Below the pieces are notes generated by a model. The model saw only the letters and a list, made by a program, of their open reading frames with translations. It searched no databases and was not told where the DNA came from. A stretch of 33,058 nt of DNA. Source: Symsagittifera roscoffensis (taxonomy: Eukaryota; Xenacoelomorpha; Acoela; Convolutidae). Below, one piece after another: positions 1 through 9,080 of this stretch; the stretch's first letter is position 1; each line of letters opens with the position of its first letter. Made by a program: the position numbers and the translations under genes. Location: contig NW_026971204.1 in the NCBI RefSeq assembly GCF_963678635.1, positions 1 through 33,058 on the forward strand. Reading direction: 5' to 3'.

Positions 1-155
1 GGTTTTTGAGCGGCCTTTTTTAGATAAACCGTTCAAAAACCGCTCAAACCGCTCATTTTGAAGCAAGATTTTAAGCGCAATCGTCTAAAAAACCGCTCAA
101 AACGCTCAAATTAGGCGAAACGTGCTTCAAATTAGGTGAAAAATCTCGTTTCGGC
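1..155 (+). repeat. Right end of a dispersed CCGCTCAAA-rich element
   Basis: The sequence is dominated by AACCGCTCAA / GAGCGGTTT motifs and ends in an AATTAGGTGAAAAATCTCG block. It closely matches 19741-19877, including the order of its sub-blocks, and it shares the CCGCTCAAA vocabulary with 17360-17583 and 19093-19290. It is therefore the right end of the element described at 19091-19877, cut by the window edge. No coding potential is seen. Confidence 0.75.
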
Positions 156-369
156 ATGGCCAGGAAAGAGCCCGATGAAACAATTTGAGGAGTGAAAAGT
201 AAATATAAAAGAAGTATAGTGTCGAAAACACGCATGAGCATGGAGAACATAAGTTAGAGAATGGTAGAGAAGCATGGCACATTTGTCATCTTGCTGTATT
301 CTGTAAGTGTGTGTCTGCTTTTCAGATTATAAGAGTGTGAGGATGAGGCTAAGTAGTTCCTCCTTCTTT
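156..369 (-). other. Probable 3' UTR / downstream flank of the minus-strand host gene
   Basis: This DNA follows the TGA of exon D in the direction of transcription. It has no open frame continuing the gene and no obvious repeat. No canonical AATAAA signal is visible on the minus strand here, so the polyadenylation site is undefined and may lie outside the window. Assignment as 3' UTR rests only on position. Confidence 0.4.
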
Positions 370-471
370 TCATAGCTGTTCTTTTCGCTCTTCTGGTCCA
401 TCTGCCACTGAGTTGAGCTGCTGTTCGAGAATAGTGTTGTGAGATCGTAGAATGTCCACCTCCTCCATCAC
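370..471 (-). CDS. Host gene, last coding exon D (C-terminal coiled-coil-like end)
   Basis: On the minus strand a TAG acceptor (positions 473-472) is followed by 33 codons and a TGA at 372-370. The reading starts VMEEVDILRSHNTIL and ends RKEQL. It is rich in Glu, Leu, Gln and Asn with hydrophobic spacing that suggests a short coiled coil. Exon C ends in phase 0 and this exon starts in phase 0, so the frame joins cleanly across a 4615-bp intron. A longer ORF overlapping on the same strand (254-484) is in another frame, is Arg/Ser-rich and has no splice context, so it is treated as a shadow. The protein is not recognised. The exon call rests on acceptor, phase match, and composition unlike the surrounding AT-rich DNA. 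Confidence 0.75.
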   Translation of the reverse strand: MMEEVDILRSHNTILEQQLNSVADGPEERKEQL

Positions 472-644
472 CTATTGGCCACAAATAGACAAGTTCATCT
501 CAAAATCCGGAAGGAACAAAAACTAAATGAAATAATTGTAGGGAGCAGCCGTATCTAGCTTTAGCTTAAGAACCCTAATCGACAACATTTTAGCAACAGC
601 AATTCATTTCGTACTCTTCTAATCTTCTCGAAATTTTCTTTTTA

Positions 645-780
645 ATTCTCAGCCACAGGCCCTGTCCAATGCAGGACCAACCGTTGGTGAGGGTGGTTTG
701 CACAGTCGGTTACTGCAACCGTGAACGCAGTGGGATTCGAACGCATAACCCTCGATTTGACCCACTCGGCCATGGCTTCT
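645..780 (-). repeat. tRNA-derived SINE fragment
   Basis: On the minus strand the sequence has a perfect RNA polymerase III A-box (TGGCCGAGTGG, 772-762) followed by a B-box-like GTTCGAATCCC (742-732), in the style of a Leu/Ser tRNA head. Only ~19 bases separate the boxes, too few for a functional tRNA, so the head carries an internal deletion or is diverged. A tRNA-unrelated body follows toward ~645, with an internal GGCCCTGTCC / GCAGGACC inverted motif. No intact tRNA can be drawn. The call is a SINE remnant in the intron between exons C and D, in the same orientation as the host gene. Confidence 0.6.
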
Positions 781-1496
781 CTGGAAAATCTTGCCAAGAT
801 CTTGATCAATCTTGAAGATTTATCAAAAATAGCAAAAAATCTTTGAAAAATTTAATGTGTTTTATTAGGCTTTCAATAGTCCACAAATCACAAGCACATC
901 CCATAAAAAAATTTTATGATGGCACTGAGCCCGGCAAGCCAACTTGAATTTTTCTAGCTAAAATCTGGGGAAGCTCTTGAAGATTCTTCAAAAATTCGAA
1001 GATTCTTCAAGATCTTTAAAGATGTCTAAGAAAATTATTTTCGAATTTTGTGAAACAAGTTAACATTTTTATAGAGAGAAAATTGTCAGAAAAAAGAGGT
1101 TTTACTAACTTGAACTGAAGCAAACTTTATAGAAAATTCTCATGAATGCTTTTTTTAATTAAATTTTTGAAATTTTAATGTCGAATTACTGCTTTTGTGG
1201 TCAGACGTCAGAAATGTTGTTTTGATCTATTTCAAACATACATCTGGTTTCAGTTTCATGTTTTGTAAGATCAGAACATTTCAACAGGAGGGCAGTATGA
1301 AAAATAAACTAATAAACCTTTAAAAAGATTCACCAAGAAGATTTTCATATTTTAGCTTGAAAGAGTTTTTAGTTTGAAATATTTCGAGAAATTGGCGAAG
1401 CGATATCAGGTGCGCTAAATTCCAGATTATTGCACGATGCTTTGAGATATAAGATTGGGGTTGACAACTGAATTCTTTGCTGAGGGAAAGCATTTT
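781..1496. other. AT-rich intron sequence
   Basis: No gene is seen. Around 970-1025 there is a short palindromic cluster built from CTTGAAGATTCTTCAA-type words, with related words at 790-830. The rest is unremarkable intron DNA. Confidence 0.5.
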
Positions 1497-1572
1497 ATTG
1501 TATTGCTAACATCTTATTGTAGTGGTAACATCTCATTATAGTGGTAACATCTTATTATAGAGGTAACATCAT
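1497..1572. repeat. 19-bp tandem repeat, ~4 copies
   Basis: Four consecutive units of the form ATTRTAGTGGTAACATCTY repeat with a 19-bp period and a few substitutions. It is a short intronic minisatellite with no coding role. Confidence 0.8.
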
Positions 1573-1917
1573 TGCTGAGTGGTTTGTCACTGTTTTGATG
1601 AAAGTGCGTGTCTGTTGTAAAGTATCAAATTTATGTTTGTCAAGCGGTTTCGTTAAGCGCTATCTGTGCTGCAGTTAATTGCTTCCAAAACTCTTAAATG
1701 CAGTTATCAAAAAATATATCAACAAAAGTGCGGTGAAAGCATGTCTCGACAGAAGTTCAAAGCTCGTCACTAACATTGCCGTAAGCTCAATTTATGGAGT
1801 TGATGGTTAAAGGATGCACCGAAGCGTGGAGAGTTACGTTCTCAGAAAACCGAAAGCTTAACGATAACTTGCAACAAAACGGAATACTAAATAGCGAGCC
1901 CGGACTGGCAATTTATA

Positions 1918-1976
1918 TACAGTAAAAAGTATACTGCACAAAAATTATACTGCACAAGAATTATACTGCAGCAGCC
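1918..1976. repeat. Short tandem repeat with TATACTGCA core
   Basis: Three units of the form AAAATTATACTGCAC occur head to tail, with a first degenerate unit around 1925-1942. It is a simple intronic minisatellite. Confidence 0.7.
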
Positions 1977-2396
1977 CATTCAGATAGGCAAATCGAGCTA
2001 GAAAGTTTTGAACTGATTTTGAGTAGAGAGTAAAAATCATTTTTAAGGCAAAAAATTTGATATTTAGAACGATTAAAAGGGATTTTTGTAGGGTTCTAAT
2101 TTTCATCAGAATCTCAACAAAATTGATAAATTTAAGACCGTTGCTTTCGTTTCAAAACTTTGTGCTCATCATTCAACCACTATTTGTATCACTATCAACA
2201 TTTTAAGCTCAATTCTGTTAGGCCAATGAACAAAACAAAATGAGTTTTTTGCATTTGTTTCGATGCAAATATTTTAAATATTAGTTGTACTCATGTTTTT
2301 ATTCAGGCCATGTATCAACAGTAAAATTCTATTGAAAAACATACAAAAAACTTTATTCAAAATTTCTCTTTTTTTGATAGTCAAAAAAACCTAAAG

Positions 2397-2404
2397 ATAA
2401 TCTG
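2397..2404. repeat. Left 8-bp target-site duplication (ATAATCTG)
   Basis: ATAATCTG here is repeated exactly at 3275-3282, immediately outside the CCGGGTTGACC-ended element. An 8-bp duplication is the length typical of hAT-type transposases. Confidence 0.55.
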
Positions 2405-3274
2405 CATATACCCGGGTTGACCTCCATTGACCGAGAATGCTAATCAGGCACTTTCATAAACTAAGCTTATGAAAAAAACAAATCATACAAATTTGATACA
2501 ATTTCCTAAAATGGGGCCATTCAAACTTTCGAAAACTTTTATCATGTTTTGGCATATAAGTCGGGGTATCGTCATAAAAGAAAAAGAAATTTTTTTTCTG
2601 TCAAAAAGATGCTAAGCATACCATTACCGAAAATGGATTTCTTATGACCTGCATTTTTCTGATACCGACAGCAAAATGATTTTCCAAGCAGTTTCGAATT
2701 GGCTCCAAAAATTTTTTTTCTGATCGCATACCCAATTTTTTACTCAACAAACATTTTCCAAAAAAATTGCATTCAAAAAAAGTTTTTTTTTGTGCATAAC
2801 TTAGTACTGGAATCACAAAAATTGAGTTTTTTCCGTGGACATTTTTTTCAAAAACGCTGAAAACGTCTATTTTTATGTATCGCATGTTTTTGTATGCCTT
2901 GATTAATGCGTGATTAGGTAAATTTTCAAATTGAAAAAAAAAGTTTCATCATTTGTGTGAGACAAATCTCAGACCGTTTCCATAGCATAAAACTTACAAG
3001 ACGATCAAACCTCTAGTGATTCTGTTTTTGAGTAACAAAGGTTTTTGTTCCTTGTGTTAGGTTACGAAAACCAAAAAAAATTGTAGAATAAATGTTAAAA
3101 AATCAAAAGTTTTGGTTCATGGAAAAATGCTAGTCAAGCAGTTTCCATGTGTGAAAAATTACCAATCATAGACTTATAAGTAACTTTCTGTACTAATGGA
3201 AATGCATAAAAAGTGTATGGTTGCCATTGTTTCATGTATTAAAATTGTATGACTAGCGTTTCTGGTCAACCCGG
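2405..3274. mobile_element. Non-autonomous inverted-repeat DNA element (hAT-like, ~870 bp)
   Basis: The segment starts near CCCGGGTTGACC (2411-2422) and ends with the inverse, GGTCAACCCGG (3264-3274). The exact 8-bp word ATAATCTG flanks it on both sides. The left terminus has six extra bases (CATATA) between the duplication and the inverted repeat, so the exact left edge is uncertain. The interior is AT-rich, has no transposase ORF, and contains CATACAATTT and AATGCTAGTCA words shared with the repeats at 17000-17320 and 19330-19620. The 94-codon ORF inside (2601-2885, minus) looks like chance. Superfamily assignment is inferred from the duplication length only. Confidence 0.6.
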
Positions 3275-3282
3275 ATAATCTG
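3275..3282. repeat. Right 8-bp target-site duplication (ATAATCTG)
   Basis: Exact partner of 2397-2404, directly after the terminal inverted repeat. Confidence 0.55.
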
Positions 3283-5086
3283 TGAAAAATGATTAAACCA
3301 AAAAAAAAGAAAAAGATATAAAAATGACACTAATCTTCTTCGAAAAATTCAGACATTTTTGTTCCAAAGTTTCCAGGCATCCATTCTTATTTTATTGTAA
3401 AAATCTATTATCGTTATAGAATCAATTAGCAACAAGAGTGCAACTAATTTAGTGCGTCTTTTTGGCGACCCGCAAAAAAAATTCTTCTGCTATTTGTGAA
3501 AAAAAAATTAATTTCCGGCTTGGCAAAAAAAAAAATCAGCTTAAAAAAAACAGAGCGTGAACAGCTAAGTAAAATTGTGATTTTACTGACTTGACGGAAG
3601 GGAACAAAGCACGTGCTTAAAAAAAGTGTACAAAAATGGGAATTAAATACAAGTTTTGTTTCCGAAAAATTAGGCCAAGATAATGACTCAGTTGTGTTTT
3701 GGAAAAGCTTCAATTTCTTCGACACAATTAAAAAGTGTTCGAATGGTGAATTTTTACTTGAAACATCCTCACACAATTAATCAATTAAATTTTGCATACT
3801 GATTGTCTATCTTGTGTTTGGGGGCTTTGATGGGAGGGAGCCTTTTTTAAATTTGTTTTGAATTCTACAATCACATTGATATTAAAAATACAACGGCTTT
3901 TGCGCGAATAAAAACTTTTTTGATTATGCAGGTTGAAAACAAAAACGTTTGGCTCTTCGATAACATAATATTATCTGCTATTCGAATGTTCGGCTTAGTG
4001 ACACAGCAGTGCTTGGCAAACGCGTAAAAAAACCAATGTATTTTTTAATGGCGCAGTTGGTAAAAGGCCTGGAGCATCGAAAACATCTTTTTTTTTGAAA
4101 TTTGCTCAAATAAAAACAGTTCAATTGCCAATTCAAATGTTGCATTGACTATTTTTCTAAAACCAACGGCAGTAATTTTTTAAGATGCCAACATTTTGTT
4201 TTTCTTTCCTTAAATCAATATTTCAATAGTTTTATTGAAACTAAAAATCTTCCCAATTGCTCATTTCCAGACAATTACGTAAAAAAAATTTAGTAGCAGT
4301 TGTTCAAGCTAATTAAAGCTTAAAAAAAGGAGTCAGATTTTTTGTAGTTTTGAAGCATTCTCCAGGTCGGGCTCAAAGTACACTCATCAGAAACTAAACA
4401 AAAAGTGTTCCAAAAACAGCATTTTTGTTCCTTTCATTTTCAAACTGCACTACAAAAACAAGGACAGCTGGTTACTGTGTAAGAAGCACAGAATGTTACG
4501 ACCATAGTTTTTTCACTTTTCATCAAATTAGTGTCGTTTTAAGTGGATGGTGTGACTCAAGAACAATACAATCGCGTAGAAAATTAATAAATTAGACATG
4601 ATAACTTTTTGCTCAACAATTTTGAAATTGTTTTAAAAACCCTTTCTTGGCAAGCACGTTTTCATCCAAAAAGATTTAGAAAACAGTACAATCTACATAA
4701 CAAGCATTACTCGATGGCGTTACTCGCTCGAAATTAGACGGTTTGTGGTGCCTGATTTTGCGTGGAACACAAAAAAAACTAAAATACACCGCCCGAAAGC
4801 AAAGTTCCTCCACAATTTTCGAAAGGTCGGAGTAAATTTTTTTGTCTGATGAAATCAGTTTTCTCAAAAGCTAAATTTAATTTCAAGAATGAGAAACTTG
4901 ATGAGAAAGTGTTGATTTACATAAGTACACCTTTTAACAAATTTCCTACTCTTTAAGTTTTCGAAAAATGAAAGTTGAACTAGACACAAGCTCGGAGAAA
5001 TAAATTGAAAAGTTAGAAACAAAAAGTATGAAAATATTCGAATTAGCTTAGTTGGGATAGTGGAGATTGAACAAGCACGTGTTTAC
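3283..5086. other. AT-rich intron sequence without recognisable features
   Basis: This is homopolymer-rich DNA (many runs of A or T of 7-11). The 110-codon minus ORF at 3444-3776 and the 63-codon one at 4676-4867 are rich in Phe, Ser and Lys from poly-A/T runs. They have no motif, so I do not call them genes. The stretch is the 5' part of the intron that follows exon C. Confidence 0.5.
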
Positions 5087-5186
5087 CTCTTCCAAGTTCT
5101 TCTCCATGGTCACATTTTGCAGACACTTGGACGTCACTTGCGCAGTCAGACTGCCCACTTCAGCTTCCACATGCTCCAGCAGATCC
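5087..5186 (-). CDS. Host gene, exon C (coiled-coil-like segment)
   Basis: On the minus strand a pyrimidine-rich acceptor (TTCCTTCAG, ending at 5187) precedes 100 bp of open frame. A GTAAAC donor follows at 5086-5085. The exon opens with one base that completes a Glu codon with the two bases left by exon B, then encodes 33 residues beginning DLLEHVEAEVGSLT and ending MEKNLEE. Base composition is clearly richer in G and C than the flanks. The sequence is acidic and amphipathic with Leu/Val spacing suggesting a coiled coil. It joins exon D in phase 0. A plus-strand ORF over the same bases (5067-5264) is a shadow. The family is not recognised. Confidence 0.8.
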
Positions 5187-5299
5187 CTGAAGGAAGAAGT
5201 CGAAACAAGTTTTAAACCCAAATCTAGGAGAGTGATTACCACCCAATTCAATTTTAAACTTTAGTAACTGATTAGAACAAAATTATTATTCTAAATGTT

Positions 5300-5480
5300 T
5301 GACAATTATAAATGATTATTATTACCAAAACTAGGTGTTCAAAAGATTTATAATCGATTATAACCGTGATATTTGACAAGAGGTTATAATCTCTAATAAT
5401 CCATTATCATTTATAACACTTCTTAAATAAAGACTCATTAAATCAATTATACTTGATTATAATTGATTATAATATCTTTT
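5300..5480. repeat. Degenerate AATCGATTATAATC palindromic repeats
   Basis: Many overlapping words such as ATAATCGATTATAA and GATTATAATTGATTATAAT occur here. The same vocabulary reappears at 13203-13375, on the other side of the LTR retrotransposon, so the retrotransposon landed inside or next to such a patch. Confidence 0.6.
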
Positions 5481-5522
5481 TGCCAGAAAATTGTCACGCA
5501 AAAAGTTAAAACGTTTTTGAAT

Positions 5523-5527
5523 TCAAT
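5523..5527. repeat. 5-bp target-site duplication, left (TCAAT)
   Basis: TCAAT directly precedes the 5' LTR and is repeated exactly at 12853-12857 directly after the 3' LTR. Five bases is a usual duplication length for Ty3/gypsy integrases. Confidence 0.9.
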
Positions 5528-5892
5528 TGTTATCCGTACGGACATACTGGATATCCATTAGAACTCTGTATAACTAAAACACGTTACATAGATCGTTTAT
5601 AGTCTAAACGTTAACCATACCTACTTATGTAACATTATGTAAACGTAATCATATAGACGTCTGATCTAAATTAAGTACCTATTAAACCTAACACCATATT
5701 CAATAGTTATTTATGAGTCTCTGTCGCTCTTACGATTTCGAGGTCAGATTCGAATCAGACTTAACTTTATCAATTGAATTTAAGTTGTTCTGTCAATTTT
5801 CCTATTTCTCTATTCTCAGTTAGCGATCAGCATAGACTTTGATTACATAGATTATATAGATTATACCCCACCTAACGGCTGAGGGTATAACA
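5528..5892 (+). repeat. 5' LTR
   Basis: The 365-bp direct repeat begins TGTTATCCGTACGG and ends GGTATAACA (TG..CA borders). It matches 12488-12852 with nine substitutions and no indels. The last base, A at 5892, is also the first base of the gag start codon. No clear TATA box or AATAAA signal could be assigned. Confidence 0.95.
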
Positions 5893-7200
5893 TGGCGCAG
5901 CCAGCGCTCACAACAAAAAACCCACTAGGTATCGCCCCATTTTGGCAGAAAGCCTCGGCGGAACCTCCAACCGAGTGGGAGAAATGGAACCAACAGCTCT
6001 ACTTAGGAATCGTCGCAAAAGACGGAATAAATCTACAAAAGCTATTAAGAGATCCACCCGCAGTGCGAAAACCGCAAGAACCTGGTTATGAGCTCCCTAT
6101 AGAGGGGCAAACTCAATCACAAACTAGGGACAGAAACATACGCAACCAAGAGAAAAGGATCCAATGGGATAATCAATGTGCCCAATTGGATAACTTGGGA
6201 CCCACCGTGGACGGAATACCATGGGAGGAAGCCGACATAAAAGTCAGAAGCTATATTTACCTCAGTCTTGGTAACGAAGGACAAAGACGTCTCAGCCAAC
6301 ATTACCCAGATCTAAAATACAAGAGACATCAACGAGGGCATTCTGGAATAGACTAGAGCACCTCTTTATTAAAGACCGCAACGTTACATTTGACAGATAC
6401 GAGGCGTTCACAAGAAAGCAAAACAAGACGGAAACGCTTGAGCAGTTCCACTGTGGCCTCACGGAATTGGTCATTAAGGGAAGCTTCAAATGCCCTAATT
6501 TCAATGATAACACGTTGGAGACTGAAATTATTCGAGATTTATTCACAGCAAATATGACAAATGATGAGGTACAAAAAGACCTACTGGCCGAGACGGAAAC
6601 CCCCGACCAAGCATTTGAATATGCAATACGCAGGGAGAAAGGTTTGGAAAACCAACTGCAAATACGCAAGCAAGGATCATCAGCAATTTCTTCTCAGCAA
6701 ACGGGCTTAAAGTCCGAACCAGTTGGGTTCATTCAAAGACGAGGAGGGGACTCGTACCGCAATAATAGACGGGGGAACAACAGGGGTCGAGGACAACCAC
6801 AGCGGGGAAATTCGCAACGACAAGACAGAGACAGGAAACAATCTTGTTTTAAGTGCAGTAATCCGTTCGGACCTGGTCACCTCCAACAATGTCCGGCAAA
6901 AGACAAAATCTGCAATAAATGCACGAAAAGAGGACACTACGCAAGACTCTGTAACTCCTCAAACGTTAATGCAATCAGTGAAGAAACAGATCCCGAATTA
7001 AATATGCAGGACACAGATATAGCGGCGTACGTTGGTTATCTCCAGGCAGGGGATGTCGTTCCGGGATGGGAAGTCATCCACCCAGATGACAATAGCGTAA
7101 ATGCTGTAAACTTTCAAGAAGAAACGGCAGAAAAACTAACGACGGACGACTTAATAGGACATCTCATTCGAGTTAAGATAGGGAATAATAATAATACCTT
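5892..7200 (+). pseudogene. gag: gag: capsid/nucleocapsid with two zinc knuckles, frame-broken
   Basis: Gag would form the retrotransposon particle and bind its RNA. The ATG at 5892 is the only Met in the first 154 codons and begins MAQPALTTKNP. An acidic and aromatic N-terminal part follows (EWEKWNQQLYLGIV). At about 6317, in the run CTAAAATA, the frame moves from 0 to 2 and the Gag reading continues with TSTRAFWNRLEHLF, consistent with a one-base loss. The C-terminal part is Arg/Gly/Gln-rich, followed by two CCHC knuckles: C-x2-C-x7-H-x3-C at 6845-6892, with unusual spacing, and a canonical C-x2-C-x4-H-x4-C at 6911-6952. It then runs into protease without a stop. A mutation is more likely than programmed shifting because the break lies in mid-capsid. 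Confidence 0.88.
5893..5909 (+). promoter_or_regulatory. Primer-binding site (PBS)
   Basis: TGGCGCAGCCAGC begins at the first base after the LTR. A leading TGG pairs with the CCA tail of a tRNA. The identity of the primer tRNA cannot be fixed without the genome's tRNA set. The site is also codons 1-6 of gag. Confidence 0.75.
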
Positions 7201-7500
7201 CATTGCAGATACAGGGTCTCCAACGTCATTTGTAAACAATAAAACAGCGATTACACTACAGAATACAGTGTCAAGTGTCAAGGGCCAGACGCATTCAAAT
7301 CAATCAAGACGACGAGGCTAATAGAATGGTCTGCTACAATGGTTGCAAAATTCCGGCGTTCGGCAGGCTGATTGCCCCCATAGAGTCAGGAGGGTGGACA
7401 ATCAACACCGCGCCATTTGTTGTGGTTGACGATGAACGGGCGAATATCCTGGGAAGAAATCTCCTACCGCAACTAGGCATCCATCTTCACCAAGAAAAAC
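7140..7500 (+). pseudogene. Aspartic protease of Pol, frame-broken
   Basis: The retroviral-type protease cleaves Gag-Pol. The active-site triad DTG is at 7208-7216 within FIADTGSPTSFV. Near 7281 the frame returns from 2 to 0; past this point comes the protease C-terminal hallmark ANILGRNLL (~7440-7470), the equivalent of the G-R-D/N-L motif. The two shifts (6317 and ~7281) cancel, so gag, protease and RT were probably once in one frame. Upstream it is fused to Gag, downstream to reverse transcriptase. Confidence 0.85.
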
Positions 7501-8500
7501 CAACTGGTAAGTCAATCAATTATATAACTGACTCAAAGCAATCAGACACAGTCATTACAAATTGGGTCAAATCATCATACCCGGGGTTGTGCACACGCAT
7601 CGGACGCTCAAAAAACCACGAGGTTCATTCAAAGTTTCTACACGACTTTAAGGCGCTACAACAGAAAGGGCGCAGAATTCCTATTCACATTCAGGAAAAG
7701 GTCGAACAAGAACTCAAATCCTTGATTGACCAAGGCCATATTGTGAAACTAGATAGCTGTAGCGACAAGCAATTCATTAGCCCAATCGTAATAACGGTAA
7801 AGAAAGATCATTCAATAAAACTAGCAAAGGATTCAAAACAAATTAACAAAGCGATACATAAAAACAAGTATCAAATGCCAAACATCGACGTACTCTTCGA
7901 TAATGTAACCCAATCAGCTCAAGAAGGTAATGGTAAATCAGGGACAACATACTTTTCTACCATTGACCTTCGATATGCCTACAGTCAACTGAAATTGGAT
8001 GATAAAACTAAAATGCAGTGTAACTTTAGTATAATTGGCGGGCAAGCAACAGGCACCTATCAATTCCAGACTGGATTCTACGGGCTCAAGGATATGCCCG
8101 CAGAATTCCAGAAGGCCATTGATCTAACGTTAAACAACGAATAGGATACCTTCCCTTTTCTTGACGACATATTGATTATATCCCACGGAACTAAAGATCA
8201 ACACATCGATAAATTGAAAAAAGTCTAAGACAAGTTAGATCAAGAAAATATGGCTATTTCATTAAATAAATGTAAATTCGGCTGTAAAGAAGTAGAATGG
8301 CTGGGGTTTGTCATAAATGAATATGGAACCATACCAATGCACAAGAAAACCGATGCAATTACAAAACTCCAACACCCTAAAACTTTCAAACAACTCAAAA
8401 GCTTTATGGGATCGGTCCACCATCTAAATAAATTTATACCAAACTTGGCACAATTGTGTACACCATTGAGACCACTCTTATCATCTTCTTCCAAATTTCA
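7500..8500 (+). pseudogene. pol: Reverse transcriptase domain of Pol, with two stop codons
   Basis: The enzyme copies element RNA into DNA. All in frame 0: the fingers region (IPIHIQEKVEQELKSLIDQG) from ~7680, the first catalytic Asp in TIDLRYAYSQLKL (Asp codon 7965), the GLKDMPAEFQK block (~8080), and the catalytic pair as FLDDILI (Asp codons 8163 and 8166). Phe replaces the usual Tyr/Val-Leu context. This is the Ty3/gypsy style. Stops TAG at 8142-8144, just before the FLDD box, and TAA at 8226-8228 break it. The thumb resumes as AISLNKCKFG at 8250 and leads to WLGFVI. The catalytic residues are intact but no full-length product is possible without readthrough. Confidence 0.93.
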
Positions 8501-9077
8501 CTACGTTTGGGAACAAAAACATGAAGAGGCATTTAAAACCATTCTTACAGCGGTGCAAAATATCACAGAAAATCGACACTTCGTAAATAATCGTGAGACA
8601 AGAATAGTTTGCGACGCAAGCCGCGATGGTATCGGAGCAGCACTTGAACAAGAAACTCCAGATGGATGGGCTACGGTGGCATATGCTTCCAGATTTCTAA
8701 ACACGTGCGAAAATAAATATTCAGTAAACGAGTTGGAACATCTAGCTGCAGTATGGGCCATTGATCATTTTAAATATTATCTGTATGGCCGCCGTTTTAC
8801 ATTAATTACTGACCACCAAATAAGAGTAATAAAACAAAGTTGCCTAACTAGATGGATTGACCGTCTCCTCCCATTTGATTTTGACATAAAACACCTTTCC
8901 GGCAGCAAAATGGGTTTAATCGATTATATTTTGCGCCATCCGGTGGGGAAACCACAAACCCCCGCGTATTGGGACGAACATTTCGTAGTCGTACTTATTG
9001 ATAATTTCATTTCTTGCCTTGAATTTCAAGACAGCATCATAGCTAACATTGAAATGATCGAAAATCCAAACGGAGTT
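8500..9077 (+). pseudogene. RNase H domain of Pol
   Basis: The domain degrades the RNA strand of RNA:DNA hybrids. Visible are the first catalytic Asp in RIVCDASRDGIGAAL (Asp codon 8613), the Glu region NELEHLAAVWA (~8730) and the ITDHQ motif (~8810). Directly after TDHQ the text passes to IRVIKQSCLTRWIDRLLPF. This looks shorter than usual for the family, where more residues separate TDH from the Trp-Arg-rich segment, so a small internal deletion is likely (inference). The frame ends in TAA at 9078-9080. Confidence 0.88.
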
Positions 9078-9080
9078 TAA

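Noticed and set aside
254-484. 76-codon minus ORF over exon D
   Set aside because: It is Arg/Ser-rich, in a different frame, and crosses the splice acceptor. The spliced frame beginning VMEEVDIL is better supported by phase with exon C.
732-772. Intact tRNA gene on the minus strand
   Set aside because: A and B boxes are present, but they are too close together and no cloverleaf can be formed.
2601-2885. 94-codon minus ORF
   Set aside because: It lies inside an inverted-repeat element, has a Phe/Lys-rich composition from A/T runs, and has no motif.
3444-3776. 110-codon minus ORF
   Set aside because: It is produced by poly-A/T tracts, with no domain, splice or start context.
4676-4867. 63-codon minus ORF with mixed composition
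   Set aside because: It looks slightly protein-like, but there is no splice phase link to exons C or D and no recognisable motif.
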